DNA of 64,000 bases from Marinobacter manganoxydans MnI7-9 (GTDB lineage Bacteria; Pseudomonadota; Gammaproteobacteria; Pseudomonadales; Oleiphilaceae), in contig NZ_AGTR01000028.1 in assembly GCF_000235625.1 (NCBI RefSeq), forward strand, positions 53,562 to 117,561, in the 5' to 3' direction. Below the pieces are notes generated by a model. That model did not search any database. It was not told the DNA's origin and saw only the letters and a list, made by a program, of their open reading frames with translations. The translations under genes and the position numbers were made by a program. Shown here piece after piece: positions 40,101 to 47,618 of this stretch. Each line of letters begins with the position of its first letter. Position 1 is the first letter of the stretch.

Positions 40101-43100
40101 CAAGCAGTTGGCTGAGATCCGGAGATGCCGCAGCCAAGCGCCCCACAACTTCGGCCAGAATCAAATGAACCTCAGACGTGGGCAAGCTCGGCGAGGCTAC
40201 ACCAGCCCCGCTTTCAATCACCCACTGGTCCCGCCGCACCCCGAAGCAGTTGGCCTCGTGCAGAACTATCCGGGCGCCAGATACCCGCGTGCTACCGGCC
40301 AAGGGCAGGTACAACCGGGCAGATACCCAGCGCACCTCAATGTCGTTCTGGCCGGCGCCCGGGCCACCAACAAGCCAACCATCCTGAACGCCGAAATGCA
40401 GATCCACGATGACCTGCCTATCTGTTTGCACCTCAAAGCCATCGCCACCGGGGCCTCGATCGCAGGTCGCCAGTTCCAGGATGGCCCCCGCCCCGAGGAA
40501 GACGCCGCCGAGATTGGCATCAATAACTGGCAGATCCACACCGGCGTGCAGTTTGGTTGGTGGCGTTGCCGGAGGCTCATAGGTTTCGTGGCGGTAGGCA
40601 ATGGCACCGGCAACGGTTGCAGCAAGACCGGCTTCCAGGGCTTCGGCGTCAAGGGCGCCGAATACCGCGTCTACCGGAAGGCCGGACCGGATCGCTTGCT
40701 GGTCCGCCCGCAAAAGCTCATCAAGGCTGTCGGGTGTTAAACCGGCGGCCCGGGACGCCCGCTCAAGAACATAGCCAAACTGCAAGAGGGCGTTGGATTC
40801 TCCGGCAATCTCCTCTTCGTTAATCGTCTCGGGCTCTGGTCGCTGGAGCTGCAAGAGGAGCCGCAACGCGTCGCCGCTCAACCCCGACAACAAGCCATTC
40901 AGGGAAACCGGCGCCCAGGGCGCGCCTACCGTTACCACCCGATCAATCGAAGTGATCGTACTTGCCGCCTTGATGGCAGCCGCCCCGGCGGAACCGAAGG
41001 CAACAACCGTTATGGGCGTGGCCCGATCCTGCAACACCTCGATCAGGCGCTGGCATTGCTCGTCTATGGCACCACGATCAGGTCTCGCTGCCGCGGCTGT
41101 TGTTGGATTCGGCAGGCAGATGGACCAGTGTCCGTTGGCGGACGCCGGAACGCCGGGTCCGCTGACCTCTCCCCGAACATCCAGGCTGTCGCTTCCGAAA
41201 CAGGTACTCCAGAGGTCCTCACAGCCCACGTAAACCACAGAGTCAGGTGCGCTTCCGAAGGCTTCCTGCGGCAACAGGTTGATGGCACCGAATGCCACCA
41301 GTTCACGATAGCTCAAGCCTCCAATGTCGATGCCATTCACACCGGTTGGCAGCGAGGCTGGGCGGCCGATCAGGCCGTCGGTACCGGTGAAGCGATCAAT
41401 TAACGCCTGAAACCCCTCGTCCAGGCGGTTCCGGCCCGTCATCAGATCGGCGAGCTCCGGAAGCTCCGTACCTGCCGTCCGAATCGCTTCTGCAATGGAG
41501 GCCAACTCCGTCGGCTCGCTGGAATCGAAATTGCCAGCTGGAGGTTGATACCGCCCGCGGTGGATGTCGCAGCCAGGGTCCAGCCACACCGCAACGCCCG
41601 GCGCCCTGGAGTCTGCGGCAATGGCGGCTCGATACGGCGTGCGTTCATTGCCATTGCCCAGCGGTGCCCACTGGCGGAAGCCGCTGAAAAGGTATGAGAG
41701 CGGGCTCATCGCCACCCGAACATTGCTGCAATTCAGTACCAGATCACCCATCCAGGATTTCAGAGCAGCTTCCGGGTCGCTCAAAAGCTGCTCAATGGAT
41801 AGACGAGCTCCCTCGCCGTTCCAGCCAATCAGGTCCGTAAGCGCGGTGATAATCGGCGAGCCCAGTCGCCGAAGCAACGCGGCCACCGCGTTTTCGATGC
41901 CCCCCCAATCCGCGCTAAAGCGGACCGTGCCATCGCTGCTGAACTCAGGCAGCGGCAACGGAACTTCGATGGTTGAACTGTCGGATGCATCGACGGCTTC
42001 AACTTCGACTGACAGGTCTGGCGCATCCACACGCACGGCAAAGCCCGTTGAAGCCCCCCAAACCACCGAGGCACCGATCGACCGGGCCGAGACATCAACC
42101 TGCCCCATATCCAGCCTGAGATCAGATCCATCGGCTTCCCGCAGCCGGGTGCCAGCGTTAATTCGGCTCAGGAACTCCGCACTCGGCGCCGAAAAATTCA
42201 GCCGCAACAACCTTGCGCTGACAAAAACGTCTGATCGCTTGTCGTCCAGAACAGTGTTTTCGAGGCGAGCTTCCAAATCAAAATTGATCCAATCACCGTC
42301 GATCGAAACCTCAAGCGCTACAGGGTCCAGATCAATGCTCCAGGGATCCGCTGCCGTCCCGGCGCCCGAAACACTGGTTGAGTTACCGGTGATGAGTTCC
42401 TGGGTTGACGTTAAAACAACCGCCATGGCTGCCGGCGAGGCAACGAGTGAATTCCAGTAGGCGGCCGTTTTACCCAGAGGGTCGGTCAGGAGTTCGATCG
42501 CCGAAGGGCCGGAGATACCGGTGGGCGGATCAAGCCCCAGCAGTTGGGAACAGATCTCGCCGGGGCGACCCAGAGTGGCCAATGCCGAAACCAAAGCACC
42601 GTCGACCAGGCTCTCGGCGGCGTCCAGCGCGGCATCGGGAGACGACAGATCCAATAGCTCATGATTGGTGCCGCCGAGCGTGACGTTGTGAGCCGTCAAT
42701 GCAAAAGCCGGTTTTCCGCCGGTCAGAGTAATACCGGTTTTGATTGATCCAATTGCCGGGTCGCCCGCAAGCAGTGGCGACCCCATGCCCGCTACCTGCC
42801 CGAATACAGCAAGAAGCGACAAATTCGGCACGGCTTTGATACTGCCATCCAGGGTTGCCAGCGTAAGCAGGTCCACCTGCGCCTTCACTTCCGCCCCGGC
42901 CTGAGGTCTGAGCGAACCTTCCAGCCAGGGCGTGATGATCAATCCCCCGGCAGCTGACGACGCCACACGTAAACCAACGGCTCCGGCCAATGATCCGTCA
43001 CTGAACTCAATGGCGCTTCGGCCAGAATTGACAGTACCGCCCAGCAGCGTGGCCCACTGGCCGAGCCAGGCATTGCGAGCGGGTGCGGAAGAAAGGATGG

Positions 43101-43962
43101 ATTCAATCCAGCCGGTCAGCGCAGACACGCCATTTGTAATCAGTGACTCCAGCGGAAATGGTGGAATATTCGGAACAGATCTTAATCCCGCCAAACCGGT
43201 GAGCGCCGCAAACGGAGCGGTCGCCGCATTGGTGGTATCGAGCGCCTCGGCCTGGGCCTGAATCAGGCCCGTCATGAATTCCAGAAAATCGGAGCCCAGC
43301 TCGTTAATGTTATCCACGGTGAGCTCAAAATCCCTGGGCGCATTGGTGCCAGGGAGCTGAAGCCGTTCAAAACCGAGACTGAATTCCAGATCATCAGAGG
43401 GGCTGGTTGGAACGTCCACACCCACGGATACGGCGCCAATGTATAGGTCCCCTGGCGCAGGGGCATCGTTGGAAATAATGACTTTGATGGCTAATTCGAT
43501 GTGCGCGTCGTCCCGACCCAACACCAGCCAATCGGGTTGCGCCCCGGAAATGTCCAGCGCTCCAGCGCCTTCCCGTTCGAACTGGAATACCGGAACATAG
43601 GCACTTACAGAGATTGCGGGCACTGAGCTAGCGCTGTCGTATTCGATGCCAAATCCGACTCTGGCGCCGTTGTCGGCCTCCTCCACCACTACGAAAACAG
43701 TCGCACCGGAGTCGCTGAAAAGCGGGACCCAGATAGCGCCCCCTTGCTCTTCCCTGTCCGGTGCTCCCAGCACGTCATCAACAAAAGCGATCAATGCCTC
43801 TCGCTGCTCGTCGAGGTACATCATCGAACTGAGGCCGCGCTTGCTACCGTTGGGATTGCCTAACGGGTCCTGGAACCAGTCACCCTGTAGTTCACCGTCT
43901 CGGGTCAGGCCAACTGCTTCCGCCAGTGTGCCAAAAACGTCCAGATTCTGGTCAGCACCCAT
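34135..43962 (-). CDS. Giant 3275-aa beta-rich protein, DUF6603-like
   Basis: One uninterrupted frame of 9.8 kb. The N-terminus (MGADQNLDVFGTLAEAVGLT) is not a signal peptide. The protein is Gly/Ala/Ser-rich with many short amphipathic beta-like repeats. Around residues 900-1020 an alpha/beta-hydrolase-like stretch appears: SVVYVGCEDLWST, then PITVVAFGSAGAAAIKAAS, where the nucleophile-elbow glycine before the serine is replaced by Phe. Residues about 2120-2600 resemble the uncharacterised DUF6603 region as I remember it: GAIQGPIGGPPAFFLTGIGGG, then LTLGGYHPSFQRDGYPIVAR, KGGSYFALTSEALMAG and FDPFYFMADAYARISAG. After a Pro/Ser-rich linker, the last about 330 residues form another beta region. 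It starts right after the 198-aa gene. The function is unknown; a scaffold or surface/extracellular assembly is inference. Confidence 0.7.
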   Translation of the reverse strand: MGADQNLDVFGTLAEAVGLTRDGELQGDWFQDPLGNPNGSKRGLSSMMYLDEQREALIAFVDDVLGAPDREEQGGAIWVPLFSDSGATVFVVVEEADNGARVGFGIEYDSASSVPAISVSAYVPVFQFEREGAGALDISGAQPDWLVLGRDDAHIELAIKVIISNDAPAPGDLYIGAVSVGVDVPTSPSDDLEFSLGFERLQLPGTNAPRDFELTVDNINELGSDFLEFMTGLIQAQAEALDTTNAATAPFAALTGLAGLRSVPNIPPFPLESLITNGVSALTGWIESILSSAPARNAWLGQWATLLGGTVNSGRSAIEFSDGSLAGAVGLRVASSAAGGLIITPWLEGSLRPQAGAEVKAQVDLLTLATLDGSIKAVPNLSLLAVFGQVAGMGSPLLAGDPAIGSIKTGITLTGGKPAFALTAHNVTLGGTNHELLDLSSPDAALDAAESLVDGALVSALATLGRPGEICSQLLGLDPPTGISGPSAIELLTDPLGKTAAYWNSLVASPAAMAVVLTSTQELITGNSTSVSGAGTAADPWSIDLDPVALEVSIDGDWINFDLEARLENTVLDDKRSDVFVSARLLRLNFSAPSAEFLSRINAGTRLREADGSDLRLDMGQVDVSARSIGASVVWGASTGFAVRVDAPDLSVEVEAVDASDSSTIEVPLPLPEFSSDGTVRFSADWGGIENAVAALLRRLGSPIITALTDLIGWNGEGARLSIEQLLSDPEAALKSWMGDLVLNCSNVRVAMSPLSYLFSGFRQWAPLGNGNERTPYRAAIAADSRAPGVAVWLDPGCDIHRGRYQPPAGNFDSSEPTELASIAEAIRTAGTELPELADLMTGRNRLDEGFQALIDRFTGTDGLIGRPASLPTGVNGIDIGGLSYRELVAFGAINLLPQEAFGSAPDSVVYVGCEDLWSTCFGSDSLDVRGEVSGPGVPASANGHWSICLPNPTTAAAARPDRGAIDEQCQRLIEVLQDRATPITVVAFGSAGAAAIKAASTITSIDRVVTVGAPWAPVSLNGLLSGLSGDALRLLLQLQRPEPETINEEEIAGESNALLQFGYVLERASRAAGLTPDSLDELLRADQQAIRSGLPVDAVFGALDAEALEAGLAATVAGAIAYRHETYEPPATPPTKLHAGVDLPVIDANLGGVFLGAGAILELATCDRGPGGDGFEVQTDRQVIVDLHFGVQDGWLVGGPGAGQNDIEVRWVSARLYLPLAGSTRVSGARIVLHEANCFGVRRDQWVIESGAGVASPSLPTSEVHLILAEVVGRLAAASPDLSQLLADIGLVAGGGYDPEGFDQLILDTSAAINAAVDASPANLAGALRALGGFGGAGAEISWALDAATIAVDLNSRAFALDVNHVAADLVPLGLTLFASASSASISGSIGAIEPDVGGLRLVASAATGGVSPALTIAWQTPGSLSATSINLLSSLSTSEQAALAKLGAGFIPSTLLAGLVDHLRETASDDARVAIEVIMDGLDLLAPPSELPSRRVLLPWALFMDPVGWLKTGAAPWKADPFGQAIQAFDALGQLLIPGFTGGGFDFSNEVSVTYGVASERLNVAVAIETSHSLGATPVIISLGGGLSIATNGSISTLVSSSATFDGKGVAISLSPDIRIDLLRAAPAAPMQIYPSGPGLGSLLATGAGMAIPVALNALIAERANPTPSLQKNVATAVFELGSALDLLESNQFADARIQTFAADPAGVLLSRLPNLVVTAISQLANALDPAGTVVSTSTPATGICRLSLGSTDPVEITLDASPTGPAIELAAALSIADVGTVGFDRVRLSASGVAVAVSYVASGFDVGNGLILRPVAKIEAGVSGAGFSRMAALGLVTDGAGDQSVQFRWALNQTPPRVVVVEESPSGETEDSEPAAVALALLSQAVSMAAGVTLEALGTLGADAVDALQDVLFTGGTPTLDPTLFDDIVDPEALLKRLFQLGFNLADHNLKITIDGKVDVGFTRNGDLAGIFVSLPPGERISLGGSDPTVDLEVVANWVTSPGIAPGLSILLVEKVGSDFQLNAGFSIAGLGVRVGKNAGPLLNLGIMSIDAIGVHLYGEAVPAGLGGGVQVQLDGLAIVPSAAGGDNAVANNIMSDAGNDASPSARPAFSPALAIQKNPGGDLGISLRAGDPPGPWWLAIQRQLGPLYLEQFGFDVTEVDGSVTGISLLFDARVSLFGLTASVEELGLHWLGGDVFELTNWAVDLKGLGVSGDFSGLSIAGGLLKTDLEGQIGYVGMLMGRFGVYGLSLFGGYSDDKGLPSFFVFGAIQGPIGGPPAFFLTGIGGGLGIKRGLRVPDDLSKFGEYPFIKALDPAASVSSDPLEELRKLAEYFPPEPGNFWFAAGISFTSFSLVDGVAVLSVSVGNGLELNLFGLARMALPRPQAALVSIELGLLARFSSSEGLFLIQAQLTDNSWLLYPEVRLTGGFAFATWWLGPNAGQFVLTLGGYHPSFQRDGYPIVARLGLQWRVSNAIVIKGGSYFALTSEALMAGVEVEVSADFGFAWARIAFGANAIVYFDPFYFMADAYARISAGVKIKTFLGTIRISISLGARIEVEGPDFRGKATIEVGPCDIKVKFGSSREIRGIFVGWDEFVPKYLEETSPGRARTLSGAAGKGALPASTEGETSAPSSDGSYERPFEVFAEFEVSVVATGPVTRFDFNNPAIDKDITPKLPSGAAVAMGLSPMNAAGLKGELEIRLERRVGNTWTDRTSDLRPLVEGMKDEKTAEEGPTYGLEAFPIGVWGPPEDPEQPSSPIPKGEVIFAGSRLKMVAEADMSSQTGPEIDYYRVEAGRRPLPLSAAGTLRADNLNRATALGVVAESASIDEAFIEARKYLFADGTGALPEGLLATGQRSAKAQAIYESSRTAPPMFGTLMDGLEASNASNGSTAFMSLDESPRVIKPTKPFVTGFMSNGAGVALRDATTTVADKRIKRRPAPSTESVRGRLGRSLPIKLNTTHAPSSFNDLTVVVRGSVPRTSVTSASQTYLGGRVGSGAGAAYVKGLGTGAGPVPQAPGSKLRPGDIVTMRSPDAAIDGEDTRPELKITGAARVVMLLGNGAVVADEQVQDRQIAVPKHTATIAVQASGGGDGRATGLRIVGWHDQSRLVRLTGRSALGAGCVLSLNGTAGRASVGWHLAQNVVRGAAAVSTRFDHTVTCVGVILKAGEGRSASDVEIELHGARHLRQPVQPVVVQAGARSVLLFEINSLAGYSGVSVRALQGGAREIAGMIGAVASAEAMAELIAEKGLPATVSRLRAVGGSNCEIEWVPAQDD

Positions 43963-43963
43963 G

Positions 43964-44560
43964 TCAGACTCCCGGCATCAGTGAAAACCGGGCAACAGGT
44001 TGCACCAGCATTTTGTTCGGAGCAGCGGCGATCGCGCCAGGAACCAGCGGCAAACCACGCTTGTCGTTGCCAACCTCGGCGCAGAACACGGAAGCGACTT
44101 CCAGCACGGACTCCCAGGCGAACGCCTGAATCGCGTCCCGCCAGGCCAATATAAGTTCTTCCGGGCCCTCGAGGTCTTCGAACGTGGACATAACAAGGCC
44201 GCTTGGCGACTGTTTGGTGCCAACGCCAATCGGTACCGGAATACTGAGCTTTCCATGCTCTTCGCATTCCGCGCTCACCGTTACCGTGATAACGCCGCTG
44301 GAGAATTGAATACGGGTTTGGTCACTGTGGATGAGCAGCTCGCTGTCGCCTTTGGTCCAGACAACCAGGGGTGTGCTGTTTCGCGGCAAATCGAGAACCA
44401 GTCGAACCACTTCCGAAAGCACACGCTGGGCGTCTTTACCGGGAACAGTCAGCAGGTCTGGTGACAGGTCACCGACATCAAGCAGAACATCAGCATCGAT
44501 GCGGTTTAGCCAATCGAATTGGGAGAAGTCGACGGTGATAAAGCGGGCGAAATTTGCCAT
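43964..44560 (-). CDS. Protein of unknown function, 198 aa (first gene of the cluster)
   Basis: No family recognised. The 198-aa product begins MANFARFITVDFSQFDWLNR, is acidic and soluble, and has alternating helix and strand patterns (AQRVLSEVVRLVLDLPRN, SSGVITVTVSAECEEHGKLS). It has no signal peptide. A ribosome-binding sequence, GAGGG, lies 8 bases ahead of the ATG. It ends one base before the start of the giant gene, so the two are very probably translated in step. It is the first gene after a 397-base non-coding region, so the cluster promoter should lie just upstream. Confidence 0.6.
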   Translation of the reverse strand: MANFARFITVDFSQFDWLNRIDADVLLDVGDLSPDLLTVPGKDAQRVLSEVVRLVLDLPRNSTPLVVWTKGDSELLIHSDQTRIQFSSGVITVTVSAECEEHGKLSIPVPIGVGTKQSPSGLVMSTFEDLEGPEELILAWRDAIQAFAWESVLEVASVFCAEVGNDKRGLPLVPGAIAAAPNKMLVQPVARFSLMPGV

Positions 44561-44957
44561 AGCGATCCCTCGCAGCGAATGTCTTGCGCAGGTTTCGAGA
44601 CCGGCAGGAAAAACATCCTTCTTTCCCGTGGTAGCCGGACTGCAGCATCAAAACCCTGTTGCGTAGATTCAGGCCATAGGCCCCGGAAACAGCAAACAGC
44701 GTCATGAATTCAAGCTATGACATAAGGGAGTATAGGCAGGGTGAAGGAGGGTGCAAAAAAATTGGATAAATTTTAATCAAATGAGCCGATTAATCATACA
44801 TATCATGAGTATCGGATCATGATTAACGGGCTTTCAAGGCCCCGGAATACCCGCTTCGGCGTTGGTCAAGAAAGGTCGCAGGTACGTCAAATCAGGCATG
44901 CGCCTTCCAAAATAATGTGAAAATCTGGTGACTGCGCAGAGTCATTCAAAACCTGCC
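44561..44957 (-). promoter_or_regulatory. AT-rich leader/promoter region of the ten-gene cluster
   Basis: A 397-base stretch with no gene, markedly AT-rich at 44750-44830. It contains an inverted repeat TTAATCAT/ATGATTAA (44790-44797 with 44819-44826), a run of seven or eight A's near 44755, and a GGGC/GCCC imperfect hairpin near 44828-44842 that could help end the LysR message. It must contain the promoter of the minus-strand cluster; I cannot fix its -10 and -35 boxes. Confidence 0.45.
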
Positions 44958-45833
44958 TCAACCATTCAGCCACCGCTTGGCCTCAGCTATCACAGTATTC
45001 ATTCTCGCCTGAAGTGATCGATTCCGGGGAACGCTGAGATACAACGTTTCGCTGACCGGGTGAGAGAGACGATGAGCTTTGATGCCCTCAGACTTTTCAA
45101 AGGCCTCAACGGCATGTGCTGGTAAAACAGCAAAGCCCAGCCCCAGGCTGACCGGCTCCAGGATCAAACCGATCTGGTTCGAGAACCCCTTTCTGGGAAA
45201 CAGGCTACTGTGCTGAAACTCGGTGTAATTGGCACCAAGAAGCAAGCCGGCGTGATGACTTCCATCAGGGTGGTCGATAAACCCGAGGGTCATCAACGTC
45301 TCCCAATCCGGTTCTTCGACCGTAGCAGGTGTTACCAACAGCAGTGATTCTTGCGCGATGGGCGTACAACTCACTTCCGCCAGGGTAGATTTTGCCGTCA
45401 TGAATCCGATATCAACAGTGGATTCGGCGATTGCCTTTTCCACATCAGGATTCGGCGCAAACCGGTAATCAATAATGAGCTTCGGGTGCTTGCTCTGCAG
45501 CGACAACAAATGAGGATACAGCTTCAGCCCCACACTTCCCGGAGACATAAGCCGCACAGTTCCCTCATAGGGCGGGTCCTCACCAACTGTTTGCTCAAGA
45601 TTCGACAACGCCAGGAGAATGTCCTGCGCCTCGGCATAAAGCTTTTCGCCGGCACCCGAAAGCGAAAATTGTTTCCCCTGTCTGACGAGCAATTCCGTAC
45701 CAAGCTGCTCCTCAAGCTTACGCACATGCTGACTTACCCCCGATTGTGTCATGTGGAGACGTTCGGCTGTGCGGGTGAAATGTCCCACTTCAACCAGCGT
45801 GCAAAACGAGCGTAACCAGGTGGTATTTATCAT
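44958..45833 (-). CDS. LysR-family transcriptional regulator
   Basis: A 291-aa LysR regulator. The winged helix-turn-helix occupies about residues 1-60 (FCTLVEVGHFTRTAERLHMT, then QSGVSQHVRKLEEQLGTELL), and the substrate-binding domain runs from about 90 to the end. It is divergent from the glyoxalase-family gene 94 bases away, the usual arrangement for a regulator and its target. It is also the gene directly upstream of, and on the same strand as, the large cluster, so control of that cluster is possible but not shown. The effector is unknown. Confidence 0.9.
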   Translation of the reverse strand: MINTTWLRSFCTLVEVGHFTRTAERLHMTQSGVSQHVRKLEEQLGTELLVRQGKQFSLSGAGEKLYAEAQDILLALSNLEQTVGEDPPYEGTVRLMSPGSVGLKLYPHLLSLQSKHPKLIIDYRFAPNPDVEKAIAESTVDIGFMTAKSTLAEVSCTPIAQESLLLVTPATVEEPDWETLMTLGFIDHPDGSHHAGLLLGANYTEFQHSSLFPRKGFSNQIGLILEPVSLGLGFAVLPAHAVEAFEKSEGIKAHRLSHPVSETLYLSVPRNRSLQARMNTVIAEAKRWLNG

Positions 45834-45927
45834 TACTTTTCGTAATCTTTTAAAGAATAAATGATAATTTTAGCTGATAAACACCAGCATGTAACCTGCT
45901 CTCAGTCTCACTAAAGGAGGACAGGCA
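45834..45927. promoter_or_regulatory. Divergent LysR/VOC intergenic region
   Basis: A 94-base AT-rich region between the LysR and VOC starts. It includes several T/A-flanked imperfect dyads near 45843-45885 of the kind LysR regulators bind. A strong ribosome site, AAAGGAGGA, precedes the VOC ATG at 45928. Confidence 0.4.
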
Positions 45928-46428
45928 ATGAGCAACGTGTACCCAAGAAATTTCTCGCACATCGGCATATCCGTGCCGGACCTTGAGCAAGCCGTGAAGT
46001 TCTACACAGAGGTTATGGGTTGGTATTTGATTATGGAACCAACCGAGATCGAAGAGGACGAAAGCGCCATTGGGGAGATGTGCACCGATGTTTTCGGTGC
46101 CGGCTGGGGAAGCTTCCGTATTGCTCATTTATCGACGGGCGACAGAATCGGTGTGGAGCTTTTTCAATTTAAAAACCAGACCAACCCGGAAGACAATTTC
46201 GAGTACTGGAAAACCGGCATCTTTCACTTTTGTGTGCAAGACCCGAACGTCGAGGAATTGGCTGACCGTATTTTGGCTGCTGGCGGGAAAAAACGCATGG
46301 AGAAGCCGCGCTACTATTATCCCGGCGAGAAGCCCTACCGGATGATCTATATGGAAGACCCGTTTGGCAACATTTTAGAGATCTATAGCCACAGCTATGA
46401 GTTGATATACAGCGAGGGTGCCTACTGA
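45928..46428 (+). CDS. VOC/glyoxalase-family protein
   Basis: A 166-aa protein of the vicinal-oxygen-chelate fold, related to lactoylglutathione lyase and extradiol dioxygenases. The first half has NFSHIGISVPDLEQAVKFYT with H11 as a likely metal ligand. The second has GIFHFCVQDPNVEELADRIL and MIYMEDPFGNILEIYSHSY, where E and H residues fit the usual metal site. The substrate is unknown. A very good ribosome site precedes the ATG. It is divergently arranged with the LysR gene, which probably controls it. Confidence 0.85.
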   Translation: MSNVYPRNFSHIGISVPDLEQAVKFYTEVMGWYLIMEPTEIEEDESAIGEMCTDVFGAGWGSFRIAHLSTGDRIGVELFQFKNQTNPEDNFEYWKTGIFHFCVQDPNVEELADRILAAGGKKRMEKPRYYYPGEKPYRMIYMEDPFGNILEIYSHSYELIYSEGAY

Positions 46429-46480
46429 TAAAGGCCAGAACAGTTCAAGGGGGCTTTCCGAGGCGGAGAGCCTCCTGGAT

Positions 46481-47017
46481 TTACCAATACTGAGGATCGT
46501 TGAATGCCTCAACGCAACACGCCTGCCCCAGTGGGAGTTTAATACTGCCGCCATCCAACGACTGCCCCAGCCACCCCTCTGGATGGGTTAATTTAAATGG
46601 CGCTTCCGCAACCTCTTGAGGTACGTGTTCGAAACCCGCTTTTGAATAGTAGTTCGGATCACCATAGGTGAAAATGAGTTCGACACCCCGTTCACGCAAG
46701 TGCTCAATGCCAAAATTAATCAGTTTTTGACCAACGCCTTTCCCCTGATGGTCTGTATCAACGGCTACCGGTGACAACATAAATGCGTTTACGCGGGAGC
46801 CGAACGACAATCTCGTGAAAAAGATACACCCGACTATCTGCCCTTGCTCGGTAGCGATGAACCCGAACATGTCATCGGTTTCGGTCCCGTTCATCAACTC
46901 ATGCACCAGATGGCCAATCAGCTTTTCCTCGGACTCACCTTCCGAATCAGAGAATGTCCGGGTAAACAGGACCTCGATTTCCTGACGATCAGACTCGCTA
47001 GACTTCGAGAATTTCAT
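46481..47017 (-). CDS. GNAT-family N-acetyltransferase
   Basis: A 178-aa acetyltransferase of the YhbS-like group. Acetyl-CoA-binding motif A is VAVDTDHQGKGVGQKLINFG (about residues 88-107), with the Q-G-K-G-V-G signature, followed by TYGDPNYYSKAGFEHVP. The substrate is not predictable. It is convergent with the VOC gene and sits in an accessory stretch with two toxin-antitoxin pairs. Confidence 0.85.
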   Translation of the reverse strand: MKFSKSSESDRQEIEVLFTRTFSDSEGESEEKLIGHLVHELMNGTETDDMFGFIATEQGQIVGCIFFTRLSFGSRVNAFMLSPVAVDTDHQGKGVGQKLINFGIEHLRERGVELIFTYGDPNYYSKAGFEHVPQEVAEAPFKLTHPEGWLGQSLDGGSIKLPLGQACCVEAFNDPQYW

Positions 47018-47115
47018 GGCTTGAAAACCCTATTGAGTTCCTTGAAGAACAGGCCGTTTTTATACATAACGGGAAGCAGTGGAAAAATTGTCCGGCGACA
47101 GCGGCTGGCTATGGA

Positions 47116-47379
47116 TTATTCGTAGTGGCTCCAGAGCCTGAGGACTTTCACCACTTGCTCGTCCTCTAGCACTTGGTAGACCAGACGGTGCTGAATATTG
47201 ATTCGGCGTGAATAGGCTCCCGAAAGATCACCTATGAGCTTCTCAAGCGGAGGGGGCTTGCGGTATGGATCTTCTGCTATAAGCGCCAACACTTCCTGGG
47301 CTTTTGGTTTGAGACCGCTGAAGGCCAGCTTTTTTGCATCTTTCTGGGCTTGCTTGGTGTAAACCAACTTCCATGTCAC
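47116..47379 (-). CDS. yoeB: Txe/YoeB-family endoribonuclease toxin
   Basis: An 87-aa RelE-fold toxin that cleaves mRNA on the ribosome. Residues matching the YoeB active site are visible: E46 in PLEKLIGDLSG, R65 in NIQHRLVYQV and H85 in the terminal SHYE. The product begins MTWKLVYTKQAQKDAKKL, typical of the family. Its start overlaps the antitoxin stop by 4 bases, the usual antitoxin-first order. Confidence 0.92.
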   Translation of the reverse strand: MTWKLVYTKQAQKDAKKLAFSGLKPKAQEVLALIAEDPYRKPPPLEKLIGDLSGAYSRRINIQHRLVYQVLEDEQVVKVLRLWSHYE

Positions 47380-47618
47380 CAGTCCAGCTCCTCATCGCAT
47401 TCATCCTCGGGGGTATCCATCCCCTCACGAATAGACTCCCGCATACCAGGCACGGAGAGCAGGTAAAGCGTTTCCTGAATTGCAGACCAGTCTTCCTCGG
47501 AAACCAGGACGGCTTTGTTCCGCTTACCCATGATGACGATTGGTTGGTGGGACTCGGCGGTCTCGTCGATCAACCGATATAGGTTGCTGCGCGCCTCAGT
47601 TGCTGTGATTCCGGTCAT
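47376..47618 (-). CDS. yefM: Phd/YefM-family antitoxin
   Basis: An 80-aa antitoxin. The N-terminal DNA-binding part, ITATEARSNLYRLIDETAES, and HQPIVIMGKRNKAVLVSEED match YefM. The C-terminal acidic helix (EGMDTPEDECDEELDW) would neutralise the toxin encoded immediately downstream. It should also repress its own promoter, which lies in the gap upstream of 47618. Confidence 0.9.
   Translation of the reverse strand: MTGITATEARSNLYRLIDETAESHQPIVIMGKRNKAVLVSEEDWSAIQETLYLLSVPGMRESIREGMDTPEDECDEELDW

Noticed and set aside
20708-44560. A tailocin, extracellular contractile injection system or prophage
   Set aside because: No sheath, tube, baseplate, spike, terminase, portal or capsid protein is recognisable; only the M15 peptidase is phage-like.
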